Origin: Anaerolineaceae bacterium
GTDB lineage: Bacteria; Chloroflexota; Anaerolineae; Aggregatilineales; Phototrophicaceae
Direction of reading: 5' to 3'
Assembly: GCA_020634115.1 (NCBI GenBank)
Contig: JACKCH010000012.1
Location: 558,001 to 622,000 of the forward strand
DNA length: 64,000 bases
The notes under the pieces are model-generated. The model was given only the letters and a program-made list of their open reading frames with translations, did not search any database and was not told the DNA's origin. Below, one piece after another: positions 51,451 to 59,051 of this stretch. Position numbers and translations under genes: made by a program. The stretch's first letter is position 1. Each line of letters begins with the position of its first letter.

Positions 51451-52704
51451 ATGCTGAATTCGTCCATACGGTATCAGGATCATACACTGTTCTGTGATGG
51501 GGTTCCGTTAAAGGATATTGTAGCCATCACGGGGACACCGGTCTATATCTATAGCTTTAAGCGAGTACTGGAAAACTACGAGCGGATTCGGACCGCTTTC
51601 GCCGCGCTCAAGCCGCATATTCACTACAGCGCCAAAGCGAACGCGAATCTCAGCCTGTTGAAAACACTGATTCAGGCCGGGGCGGGGATTGACGCCGTGA
51701 GCGCCGGAGAAATCCACCGGGCGCTGCAGGCTGGAGCAGCACCGGACTCGATTGTTTTCGCCGGGGTGGGTAAAACGCCGAACGAACTGGCCTACGCCCT
51801 GGAACAGGGAATCGGTTGGATTAACGTCGAGAATATCGGGGAATTGCAGCTCATCAATGAGATCACGAAAGCCCTGCACCGTGAACCGGCACAGGTGGCG
51901 CTGCGTTTCAACCCCGATATTACCGCCAACACTCACCCGCATATCGCTACCGGACACGGCGGCGCGAAATTCGGGCTGACGGCAGAAACCATCCGGGATA
52001 TTCTGGAAAACCAGGAACGCTACCCGCACGTTCACCTAGCCGGCATTCATCTCCATATCGGCAGCCAGCTACACGATACGGACGCGACTCGGCAGGCGGT
52101 GCAGGCGGCGCTGGACTTGATCGCCCCCCACCCCGCTATTCGCACGGTGAATATTGGCGGCGGTTTGCCGGTCGCCTATCGCCCGGATGATACGCTTCCG
52201 AGCCTGGGACAGTTTGCGGAAACGCTGACGCCACTATTGAAAGACTATACCGTGATGTTAGAGCCAGGGCGCTCGATTGTTGCGGACGCGGGTTTGCTGG
52301 TGGTTTCGATCATCTACGTGAAGAAACAGGCCGGACAGGCGTTTCTGATTACCGATGGCAGCATGACGGAATTGATTCGCCCGGCGCTCTACCAGGCGCA
52401 TCATGAAATTGTGCCGGTCATGACCGGTTCTCACGAACACAAACCTCTTTCCCCGGTGAATGTCGTGGGGCCAGTATGCGAAACCACCGATGTATTGGGG
52501 AAACAGGTGTCTTTGCCGGAGATGTTCCCTGGTGAACTGCTGGCGATTCTGACTGCCGGGGCGTATGGGATGGTGATGGCGAGCAATTATAATGCCCGCC
52601 CGCGCCCACCAGAGGCCGCTGTGCTGCCGGATGGTCGCACATGGCGCATGATCCGCCGCCGCGAAACATGGGATGATTTGCTGGCACAGGATGAAATGGT
52701 GTAG
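51451..52704 (+). CDS. lysA: Diaminopimelate decarboxylase
   Basis: PLP-dependent last step of lysine synthesis. HYSAKANANL (Lys62 holds PLP), DAVSAGEIHRAL, FAGVGKTPNELAYAL, GHGGAKFGL, HLHIGSQL, NIGGGLPV, EPGRSIVADAGLL and GPVCETTDVL are all present. 417 residues, normal. Start ATG 51451, four bases after the cyclase stop; the frame is open to 51394 inside the cyclase gene. Coupling of a lysine enzyme to a nucleotide cyclase is unusual. Confidence 0.96.
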   Translation: MLNSSIRYQDHTLFCDGVPLKDIVAITGTPVYIYSFKRVLENYERIRTAFAALKPHIHYSAKANANLSLLKTLIQAGAGIDAVSAGEIHRALQAGAAPDSIVFAGVGKTPNELAYALEQGIGWINVENIGELQLINEITKALHREPAQVALRFNPDITANTHPHIATGHGGAKFGLTAETIRDILENQERYPHVHLAGIHLHIGSQLHDTDATRQAVQAALDLIAPHPAIRTVNIGGGLPVAYRPDDTLPSLGQFAETLTPLLKDYTVMLEPGRSIVADAGLLVVSIIYVKKQAGQAFLITDGSMTELIRPALYQAHHEIVPVMTGSHEHKPLSPVNVVGPVCETTDVLGKQVSLPEMFPGELLAILTAGAYGMVMASNYNARPRPPEAAVLPDGRTWRMIRRRETWDDLLAQDEMV

Positions 52705-53373
52705 TTAGTCCAGCCAGGCCAGGTTCTCAAACCCACCGTACTCCTGAATTGCGCCGTAGATGTGCTGGACGAGTTGGGTGTTATTGACTCCCAGCCCACA
52801 TAGCCCATTTTCCAGTCGGTTTCGGCGAGTGTCACTACCTTGCTTGATCTGTGTTTTCCGCAAAGCAGTTGGAGGGAGATGGAGCAAATCAAGCCAGTAT
52901 TGTTCAATCCGATATATTTCCTTGAGGTCGGTAGCATGGCAGTGGATAGTGATAGTGAAATGCTCGTCCGCGACGCCCATTTCTGTACGCAAAAATCGTA
53001 TAAAAAAGGTCATCATATTGGGGTCTGAGTTCACGAAATAGACTCTTCCCCGTTTTTTCGCGCCTTCTGCCCAGTACAACATGCAGCCCGCCATATGCAA
53101 AGATCGTTCTTCACGCGCTTTTGCCCGGCCTTCCTCCTGGTACAATCTTCGCATTTTCATGAATTTCTTCCGGTTGGCGCGGCTTCCCTCATTTTGTGCG
53201 CCGTAACGGTGCTGCTTGGTCTTCAACTGCTCAATCTGATCTTCCGTAAGTTCAATATCTCGAACCCATACACTCACTGAGCCTTTTGACACACCCAATG
53301 TCCGAGAAATTTCACGCACGGATATACCATTTTGGCGCAGCTGTCTAGCTTGTTCCCTCAATTCGCGCTTCAT
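52705..53373 (-). CDS. HTH plus LAGLIDADG-like protein of unknown function
   Basis: 222 residues from ATG 53373, with CAGG seven bases upstream (ATG 53424 and 53397 are alternatives). N-terminal resolvase/sigma-like helix-turn-helix: LREQARQLRQNGISVREISRTLGVSKGSVSVWVRDI. The second domain, HMAGCMLYWAEGAKKRGRVYFVNSDPNMMTFFIRFLRTEMG, resembles stand-alone LAGLIDADG-fold domains found in many Chloroflexi and Actinobacteria proteins; the acidic catalytic pattern is present in part only (WAEGA). It could be a DNA-binding regulator or a derived endonuclease. It lies next to two tRNA genes, converging on lysA. Confidence 0.7.
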   Translation of the reverse strand: MKRELREQARQLRQNGISVREISRTLGVSKGSVSVWVRDIELTEDQIEQLKTKQHRYGAQNEGSRANRKKFMKMRRLYQEEGRAKAREERSLHMAGCMLYWAEGAKKRGRVYFVNSDPNMMTFFIRFLRTEMGVADEHFTITIHCHATDLKEIYRIEQYWLDLLHLPPTALRKTQIKQGSDTRRNRLENGLCGLGVNNTQLVQHIYGAIQEYGGFENLAWLD

Positions 53374-53440
53374 TCTGAACCTGGGTCCTTTACCCATCCC
53401 AGTGTACAGACGGAATTTTAGCATAACTCAACGGGAATCA

Positions 53441-53461
53441 AAAAAGCCCTGTTAAGGGCTT
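53441..53461 (-). terminator. Terminator of the tRNA pair
   Basis: AAGCCCT/AGGGCTT hairpin with a GTTA loop; on the minus strand it is followed by UUUUUU. Located 9 bases after the second tRNA gene. Confidence 0.8.
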
Positions 53462-53469
53462 TATTAGTG

Positions 53470-53543
53470 TGGCGATGGTTGGAATTGAACCAACGACCTA
53501 GCGGTTATGAGTCGCTCGCTCTAACCATCTGAGCTACATCGCC
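53470..53543 (-). tRNA. tRNA with CAT anticodon (elongator Met or Ile-lysidine)
   Basis: 74 bases on the minus strand: 7-base acceptor GGCGATG/CATCGCC, D arm GCTC/GAGC, anticodon loop CTCATAA, T arm GTTGG/CCAAC with TTCAATT, A discriminator. The CCA end is not encoded. The anticodon arm context (GCGACTCATAA, CGCTAGGTCG) is close to that of tRNA-Ile2 (CAU, lysidine-modified), so the amino acid is uncertain. One A/C mismatch closes the anticodon stem. Confidence 0.85.
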
Positions 53544-53551
53544 GCTTCCAG

Positions 53552-53623
<72 letters not shown>

Positions 53624-53634
53624 ATGTATGAACC

Positions 53635-53663
53635 ATTCTAGTGGGCTGCCCCTTGCCCGTCAA
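53635..53663 (-). promoter_or_regulatory. Promoter of the tRNA pair
   Basis: TTGACG (53658-53663), 17-base spacer, TAGAAT (53635-53640), about 12 bases before the initiator tRNA 5' end. Confidence 0.75.
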
Positions 53664-53696
53664 TACTCAATTTCCGCTTAAGACCGACCAGAATAC

Positions 53697-54920
53697 TCAA
53701 TATACCCGCAGTAGCAGCCCTTTCAGGTAAGCGCCTTCCGGGAAGGTAAGCGCCACGGGGTGATCTTCGCCGGGGCCAAGCTGTCTGATAATCTGCGCCT
53801 GCCGACCACTATCCGCTAGTGCGCCGAATACAATTTTCTGAAAAAGGTCGGCGCTGATCGCCCCGGAACAGGAGAAGGTCATCAGAAAACCGCCCGGCCT
53901 GATGAGTTTGAAGGCGTTCAGGTTGAGGTCTTTGTAACCCCGTGCTGCCCGCTCGACCTGCTGCTTGTTATGAGCGAACTTGGGCGGGTCGCACACCACG
54001 ACATCGAACTGTTCGCCCCGCTCTACCGCGTCATGCAGGTAATCGAAAGCGTCGGCCTGGATAAATTCCCAGGTTTCATTACAGTGTCCCTGGCGGAACG
54101 GATTCAGAGAGATGCTTTTTTCGGCCAGTTCGAGCGCCTCCAGTGACGAATCCACATTCACAGCATGGACATCCCCAAATCCGAGCGCTGTCAGGCCAAA
54201 GCCGCCGGTATAGCTGAATAGGTTGAGGACACGACAGTGGCCGGAAATCTCACTGGTGAGCAGATCGAACATAATCTGCCGGTTGATGCGCTGGTCAAGA
54301 TAAAAACCGGTTTTGTGGCCGTGTTGCACATCCACGTAAAAACGGACGGCCTCATCAATCGGGATGAGCGGCAGCGGCACTTCCCCCCACAGACTCCCCG
54401 TAACCGCCCTCAGCCCTTCTTTGCCACGTACATCTACATCGCTGCGTTCATAAATCCCAGCCGGTTTGACCAGTTCGGCCAGAATATTGCCGATCATTTC
54501 CTTGTGCACTTCGACGCCAAGCGTCAGGGATTGCAACACCAACCAATCCTGGTAACGGTCTACCACCAGGCCCGGCAGATAGTCACTTTCTGCATTCACC
54601 AGGCGATACGCCACCGATGCGCTGTAGCGATCTGCCACAATATTCAGTGGCGCCCGCCCCGCAATCGCCCGTGCCAGCGTCCGCCGCCACCAATCCTCGT
54701 CCACCGGCTCATCCTGCCAGGTAAGAATCCGTACCTGAATCTGGGATTTCGGATTCCAGTAGCCCCGCGCCAGGAAACGCCCGTTCTGGGCAACCACCGT
54801 CACGATGTCGCCGGGGGTGGGACTGCCTTCTATCTTCTCAATTGCACCGGAAAAAATCCAGGGATGCTGCTGGATGATCGGCTTTTCACGGCCTTTTTTA
54901 ATGATAATCTTTGCGGACAT
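53697..54920 (-). CDS. Class I SAM-dependent rRNA methyltransferase (RlmI/PUA type)
   Basis: 407 residues. N-terminal PUA domain (HPWIFSGAIEKIEGSPTPGDIV, about 20-41), a linker EDWW-type domain, and a C-terminal SAM-binding domain: DVQHGHKTGFYLDQR, VLNLFSYTGGFGLTALGFG (motif I), VDSSLEALELAEKS, CDPPKFAHNK (motif IV, catalytic region) and FSCSGAIS. This is the RlmI/Cmal pattern of 23S rRNA m5C methyltransferases; the exact site of modification is unknown. Start ATG 54920. 19 bases after the TauE gene. Confidence 0.93.
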   Translation of the reverse strand: MSAKIIIKKGREKPIIQQHPWIFSGAIEKIEGSPTPGDIVTVVAQNGRFLARGYWNPKSQIQVRILTWQDEPVDEDWWRRTLARAIAGRAPLNIVADRYSASVAYRLVNAESDYLPGLVVDRYQDWLVLQSLTLGVEVHKEMIGNILAELVKPAGIYERSDVDVRGKEGLRAVTGSLWGEVPLPLIPIDEAVRFYVDVQHGHKTGFYLDQRINRQIMFDLLTSEISGHCRVLNLFSYTGGFGLTALGFGDVHAVNVDSSLEALELAEKSISLNPFRQGHCNETWEFIQADAFDYLHDAVERGEQFDVVVCDPPKFAHNKQQVERAARGYKDLNLNAFKLIRPGGFLMTFSCSGAISADLFQKIVFGALADSGRQAQIIRQLGPGEDHPVALTFPEGAYLKGLLLRVY

Positions 54921-54939
54921 AAACGCCTTTACAGTCTAT

Positions 54940-55686
54940 TTAGGAGACAAGCATGTTACGAATGCTCAATGTGACAATCAGCAGACCTACCAGTAGCATC
55001 AACCGGCGTGGCGAAATGTGCTGGGTCAAATAGGCAGCGAACGGCGCAGCCGGAACGCCGCCGATAATCAGCCCGAGCACGGCTATCCAATGGGCTGTCC
55101 CCAAAATGGTCAGGAAAGTCGCGGACTGCACAACGGTCACAAAAAACTCGGCGGCATTCACCGAACCAATCACGTAGCGCGGGCTATGACCGGAAGCTAC
55201 CAATGTAGAGGTTACAATTGGCCCCCACCCGCCGCCACCAATGGCATCCATAATCCCGCCAAACAGCGCCAACGGAATAATGCGTTTGTGCATCCGCGTG
55301 GACTCCCGATATTTCTGGAAGGCTTTCCAGATGATAAACAACCCCATCAGCAACAGATAGAGTGTGATAAACGGCTTAATCGTGTCGCCTGGAACGGTGG
55401 TCAGCGTATAGGCACCAATAAATCCCCCGATAGCCCCAGGGATAACCAGGCGTTTAAATAAAGAGGAATTGACATTCCCCAACCGGAAATGAGAAAGGCC
55501 GGAAACCGCAGTGGTCAGCACTTCGGCGGTATGCACGCTGGCGCTGGCGAGAGCCGGTGGTACACCCAGGCTGAGCAGAAAAGTTGTTGAACTGACCCCA
55601 TAGGCCATACCCAGGCTGCCATCAATCAGTTGAGCAACCAGGCCAACAAAAGCAAATGTCAAAAGATCTGCTAGATTTTGATCCAT
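54940..55686 (-). CDS. Sulfite exporter TauE/SafE family permease
   Basis: 248 residues, eight hydrophobic helices in two repeats. The first half begins LTFAFVGLVAQLIDGSLGMAYGVSSTTFLL; ALASASVHTAEVLTTAVSGLSH and the second-half GGGWGPIVTSTLVASGHSPRYVIGSVNAAEFF carry the family's repeated motif. Exports or takes up small sulfur or organic anions; not further defined. Confidence 0.92.
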   Translation of the reverse strand: MDQNLADLLTFAFVGLVAQLIDGSLGMAYGVSSTTFLLSLGVPPALASASVHTAEVLTTAVSGLSHFRLGNVNSSLFKRLVIPGAIGGFIGAYTLTTVPGDTIKPFITLYLLLMGLFIIWKAFQKYRESTRMHKRIIPLALFGGIMDAIGGGGWGPIVTSTLVASGHSPRYVIGSVNAAEFFVTVVQSATFLTILGTAHWIAVLGLIIGGVPAAPFAAYLTQHISPRRLMLLVGLLIVTLSIRNMLVS

Positions 55687-55843
55687 AGTGATAGGGGCGC
55701 AACTCGCCTCAAAACAAGCGAATCACCGTTCCATCCTCTTGGTATTGCCCGACAAAACACTTGTGAAACTCACCACAAGTGAACGGCGAATCATAGCCGC
55801 CACACGGAACAATTGCAAGGAAGATTCACACCCGGGATTATTT

Positions 55844-58135
55844 CTACCCGCCCGATACCAACCGCTTGAGATCATCTTCACTGATGATGGGGACGCCAAG
55901 CTGACGCGCTTTATCGGCTTTGCTGCCGGGCGACTCCCCCATCAGGACGTAGCTGGTCTTTTTGCTGACGCTGCCGGTCACTTTGCCGCCGTGCGCTTCG
56001 ATCAGGGCGGAGGCTTCTTCGCGGCTCATGGTGGGCAGCGTGCCGGTCAGCACAAACGTCAACCCGGCAAGTGAATCACTGTGCATCACCTTTGCCTCAG
56101 CTTCCATGCGCACTCCCGCCGCCCGCATCTTTTCCAGGATGCGCTGGTGGAAATCATCCGCGAACCACGTCACCACGTTATCCACCAAAATCGGCCCCAG
56201 GCCTTCAATCGTGAGCGGTTTTTCCGCCGCCTGTATCAATTGTCGCAGCGTGGCGGTCAGGTCGTCCAGAATCGCTGCGCTGAACGGGTGGTTATCTAGC
56301 AGAGGGGTGAGCGCCCGCGCCAAACGGTCTTTGAAATCGGGGACGCCCAGGTAACGTGGCGCCAGTTCCACCAGGGGATGACGGAGACGGGCTAAACCAC
56401 GTTCAACACTTTCCTGTTCTTCAGCGGGAATCTGCTCAGCAGTCTGAATCAACGGTTGGGCAGCGGTAGCAAAGGCCGTTTCAGCCTCACGAACAGCGCG
56501 GGCGGTGATGGTCAACGCCTCAATACTGCCGAAGTGATCGGCCAACAGCCCGGCAACCGTACTGCCAACACCATCTATCCCCAACGAAGCCAGGAACTGC
56601 GCCAACGGGCGATTTTTGGCCGCTGCAATAGACGCCAGCAGATTCTCGACCTTCTTTTCAGCAAATCCCTCTAATTCCAGTAGAGGTTCGGCTTTCAGAT
56701 AGAAAATGTCGCTTTCGTCCATGATAATTCCCTGTTCTATCAGGGTCATCACGGTTTGCGGCCCCATACCCTCAATATCCATCGCGCCACGCGAGACAAA
56801 AAACTCAATACTGCGAAACACCCGCTCTGGACACAGGGGATTCGGACAGTAATAGTCCACCGCGCCTTCCGGCTGAACAATGGCATCACTGGAATACGGG
56901 CAGGTTTCAGGCGGCAGAATCGGCTGTTCTGAGCCGTCCCGCGCCCCGATGACTGGGCCAACCACATAGGGGATGACATCGCCGGAACGTTTAATCACAA
57001 TCGTATCGCCCAGGCGTACATCGAGTTTAGCGACCTGGTCGTAATTATGGAGACTCGCGCTGGTGACCGTCACACCACCCACGAATACCGGCTCTAACTG
57101 GGCGGTGGGGGTCACTTTGCCGGTACGCCCGATGTTGACCGCTACATCAATCAGCCGAGTGGTAGCTTCCTGCGAGGGGAATTTATAGGCTGTCGCGCCG
57201 CGTGGGTCTTTGCCCACGATGCCTAGCTCCGCCGCGACTCGCAGATCATTGACTTTGATGACAATTCCGTCAATTTCAAATGGTAAATCCTTTCTGTGGG
57301 ATTCCCATGTGGGTAATTGTGGGATAATGTCGGATAATGTGGGATAGAATCCCGCACCGGGCGGCGTTTTGAAGCCCAAATCCCGCAAATATCCCAAAAT
57401 ATCCCACTGTTTATCCCACGTCATACCCACCGATTCGACAATCTGGTAGATATAGGCTGTCAGCGGGCGGGCAGCAGTGATGCGCGAATCCTTCTGTTTG
57501 AGCGTGCCGGAGGCGGTATTGCGGGCATTCACGTAGCGCGGCAGCCCTTCTGCTTCCTGCTTACGGTTGAGCGCCTGAAAATCATCCTTGTGGAACAGCA
57601 CTTCGCCGCGCACCACCAGCCGTTCCGGGGCAGCCGGGCCATCGGTACGGGCGGGAATCCGCAGCGGGACGGAACGAATGGTGCGGACATTGGGCGTTAC
57701 ATCGTCACCCACCTCGCCGTTCCCGCGAGTGGCGGCTCTGGTCAGCACGCCATTTTCATAGGTGATGACAATCGTCAGGCCATCCAGCTTGGGTTCCAGG
57801 GTATAGTCCAACTGCGTGCCGGGCGGCAGGAGCTTGAGGTTGCGTTCTTCCCAGGCGCGTAAATCGTCCTCACTGAACGCATTCGAGAGACTCAGAATCG
57901 GTGCGGGATGGGTCACTTTGGGGAACTCTTCGGAAAGATCACTCCCGGCACGTTGGGTCGGGGAATCGGGCGTGACGAGTTCCGGGTGTTCGGTTTCCAG
58001 CGCGACCAGTTCATGATACAGGCGGTCATATTCGGCGTCGGTAATGATGGGGGCATTCAGCACGTTATAGCGGTAAATATGCTCATGCAGTTGGTCACGC
58101 AGCGCCGCCGCCCGCCGGACAAGGTCATCGGTCAT
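55844..58135 (-). CDS. ligA: NAD-dependent DNA ligase LigA, enlarged form
   Basis: 763 residues against about 670 normally. Ia domain, adenylation domain with KLDG (catalytic Lys116), OB fold, zinc finger, HhH domain and C-terminal BRCT (about 685-763). Two oddities: the zinc finger reads CPYSS...CPNPLC, so Cys412, Cys430 and Cys435 remain but the second ligand is Ser415; and about 90 extra residues (roughly 555-645) lie within the helix-hairpin-helix domain. The replication/repair role is otherwise secure. The stretch 57284-57420 is AT-rich and full of TGGGATA words. Upstream is an interspersed repeat. Confidence 0.95.
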   Translation of the reverse strand: MTDDLVRRAAALRDQLHEHIYRYNVLNAPIITDAEYDRLYHELVALETEHPELVTPDSPTQRAGSDLSEEFPKVTHPAPILSLSNAFSEDDLRAWEERNLKLLPPGTQLDYTLEPKLDGLTIVITYENGVLTRAATRGNGEVGDDVTPNVRTIRSVPLRIPARTDGPAAPERLVVRGEVLFHKDDFQALNRKQEAEGLPRYVNARNTASGTLKQKDSRITAARPLTAYIYQIVESVGMTWDKQWDILGYLRDLGFKTPPGAGFYPTLSDIIPQLPTWESHRKDLPFEIDGIVIKVNDLRVAAELGIVGKDPRGATAYKFPSQEATTRLIDVAVNIGRTGKVTPTAQLEPVFVGGVTVTSASLHNYDQVAKLDVRLGDTIVIKRSGDVIPYVVGPVIGARDGSEQPILPPETCPYSSDAIVQPEGAVDYYCPNPLCPERVFRSIEFFVSRGAMDIEGMGPQTVMTLIEQGIIMDESDIFYLKAEPLLELEGFAEKKVENLLASIAAAKNRPLAQFLASLGIDGVGSTVAGLLADHFGSIEALTITARAVREAETAFATAAQPLIQTAEQIPAEEQESVERGLARLRHPLVELAPRYLGVPDFKDRLARALTPLLDNHPFSAAILDDLTATLRQLIQAAEKPLTIEGLGPILVDNVVTWFADDFHQRILEKMRAAGVRMEAEAKVMHSDSLAGLTFVLTGTLPTMSREEASALIEAHGGKVTGSVSKKTSYVLMGESPGSKADKARQLGVPIISEDDLKRLVSGG

Positions 58136-58166
58136 GATGGTATTTTCCTTAAGTTCGTTTCATTGA

Positions 58167-58248
58167 CCTCACCCCTACTCGCTGCGCTCGTTTTCCCCTC
58201 TCCAAATTGGAGAGGGGAAGGAGAACCGAAGGTTCGGGAGAGGTGAGG
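58167..58248. repeat. Interspersed repeat copy 3 upstream of ligA
   Basis: 82 bases, CCTCACCCC at one end and its complement GGTGAGG at the other, enclosing CTCTCCAAATTGGAGAG and GAACCGAAGGTTC. Long imperfect palindrome related to the two copies at 30062 and 30522. Confidence 0.75.
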
Positions 58249-58283
58249 TAAAACAGGGATTTAAAGATAGGTGACTAATGCCA

Positions 58284-59045
58284 TCAAGAACCCGGCACAA
58301 TTTCCAGGAAGGCCGCTGCCCCCCACCCGGTTTGGGTGGAGTCTAGCGGATTCTGCACTTTCCACCAGACCAGCCCATCCGCCTGCAACGGCCCATCAAT
58401 CACAGTAAATGACTGGCCGGACGGCGCGACAAATAAAACGGTTGTCCCAATCGTCCCCGGATCAGAGCGGATATTTAAGCCGGTTTCCTGCGCCCCAACC
58501 CGTACCGTTTTGCCAATCGTGATATTTTCAACAGTGGGGGTGATGGCAACCGGAGCAAGCGTAGGGCCGATAAGCGCGAGGGGTGCTGATGGCGTGCTGT
58601 TAAACTCTGCTGGAATAGAGGGGGTCGCCAACAGGCTCGGATTGGCGCTACCGGTATCGGCACGCAAATCTGCTGTGAGAACCACAATGCGCGGCGGCTG
58701 TTCCAACGGGGAAGCACCGCCCAACAGCAGTACCAGCCCGACAATGCCGACGACTGTTCCAGCGACACCCAACAGCATCAACAAGACCGACCATAGTGGC
58801 AGCGCCAATGGGTTTTCGCGCCGTTCCTGCCGTTTTCGCTGTGGCGGGGCAACCTGTGGACGACCTCGTTTGGGTTTCTCCGGGGTATCGGGCAGTAACT
58901 CCGCTACCCGTACCGCACGGGTACGGTCAATCGGCTGCTGCGCCCGCGTCACCTCCGCGTCCGGCAGTTCCGGCAAGGTCGGTGGCGGTGTAGGGCGAGT
59001 CTCCGACTCCTGATCGGGTAAACGCTGCGGGTTTGAGTCTGGCAT
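58284..59045 (-). CDS. Membrane-anchored SH3b-domain protein
   Basis: 253 residues. Pro-rich, charged N-terminal cytosolic part (1-78), one membrane helix (about 80-109), a Ser/Pro/Thr linker and a C-terminal bacterial SH3 domain: GLNIRSDPGTIGTTVLFVAPSGQSFTVIDGP...WWKVQNP...TGWGAAAFLEIV. SH3b domains often bind peptidoglycan. It starts 6 bases after polX and is probably co-transcribed. Function unknown. Confidence 0.85.
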   Translation of the reverse strand: MPDSNPQRLPDQESETRPTPPPTLPELPDAEVTRAQQPIDRTRAVRVAELLPDTPEKPKRGRPQVAPPQRKRQERRENPLALPLWSVLLMLLGVAGTVVGIVGLVLLLGGASPLEQPPRIVVLTADLRADTGSANPSLLATPSIPAEFNSTPSAPLALIGPTLAPVAITPTVENITIGKTVRVGAQETGLNIRSDPGTIGTTVLFVAPSGQSFTVIDGPLQADGLVWWKVQNPLDSTQTGWGAAAFLEIVPGS

Positions 59046-59051
59046 CGCTCT

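Noticed and set aside
52705..53373. Transposase or resolvase of an insertion sequence
   Set aside because: Only the HTH resembles resolvases; no catalytic DDE or serine-recombinase domain, inverted repeats or target duplication were seen.
57284..57420. CRISPR-like or minisatellite array in the TGGGATA-rich patch
   Set aside because: The words are irregularly spaced, on both strands and inside an intact ligA frame; no repeat-spacer structure.
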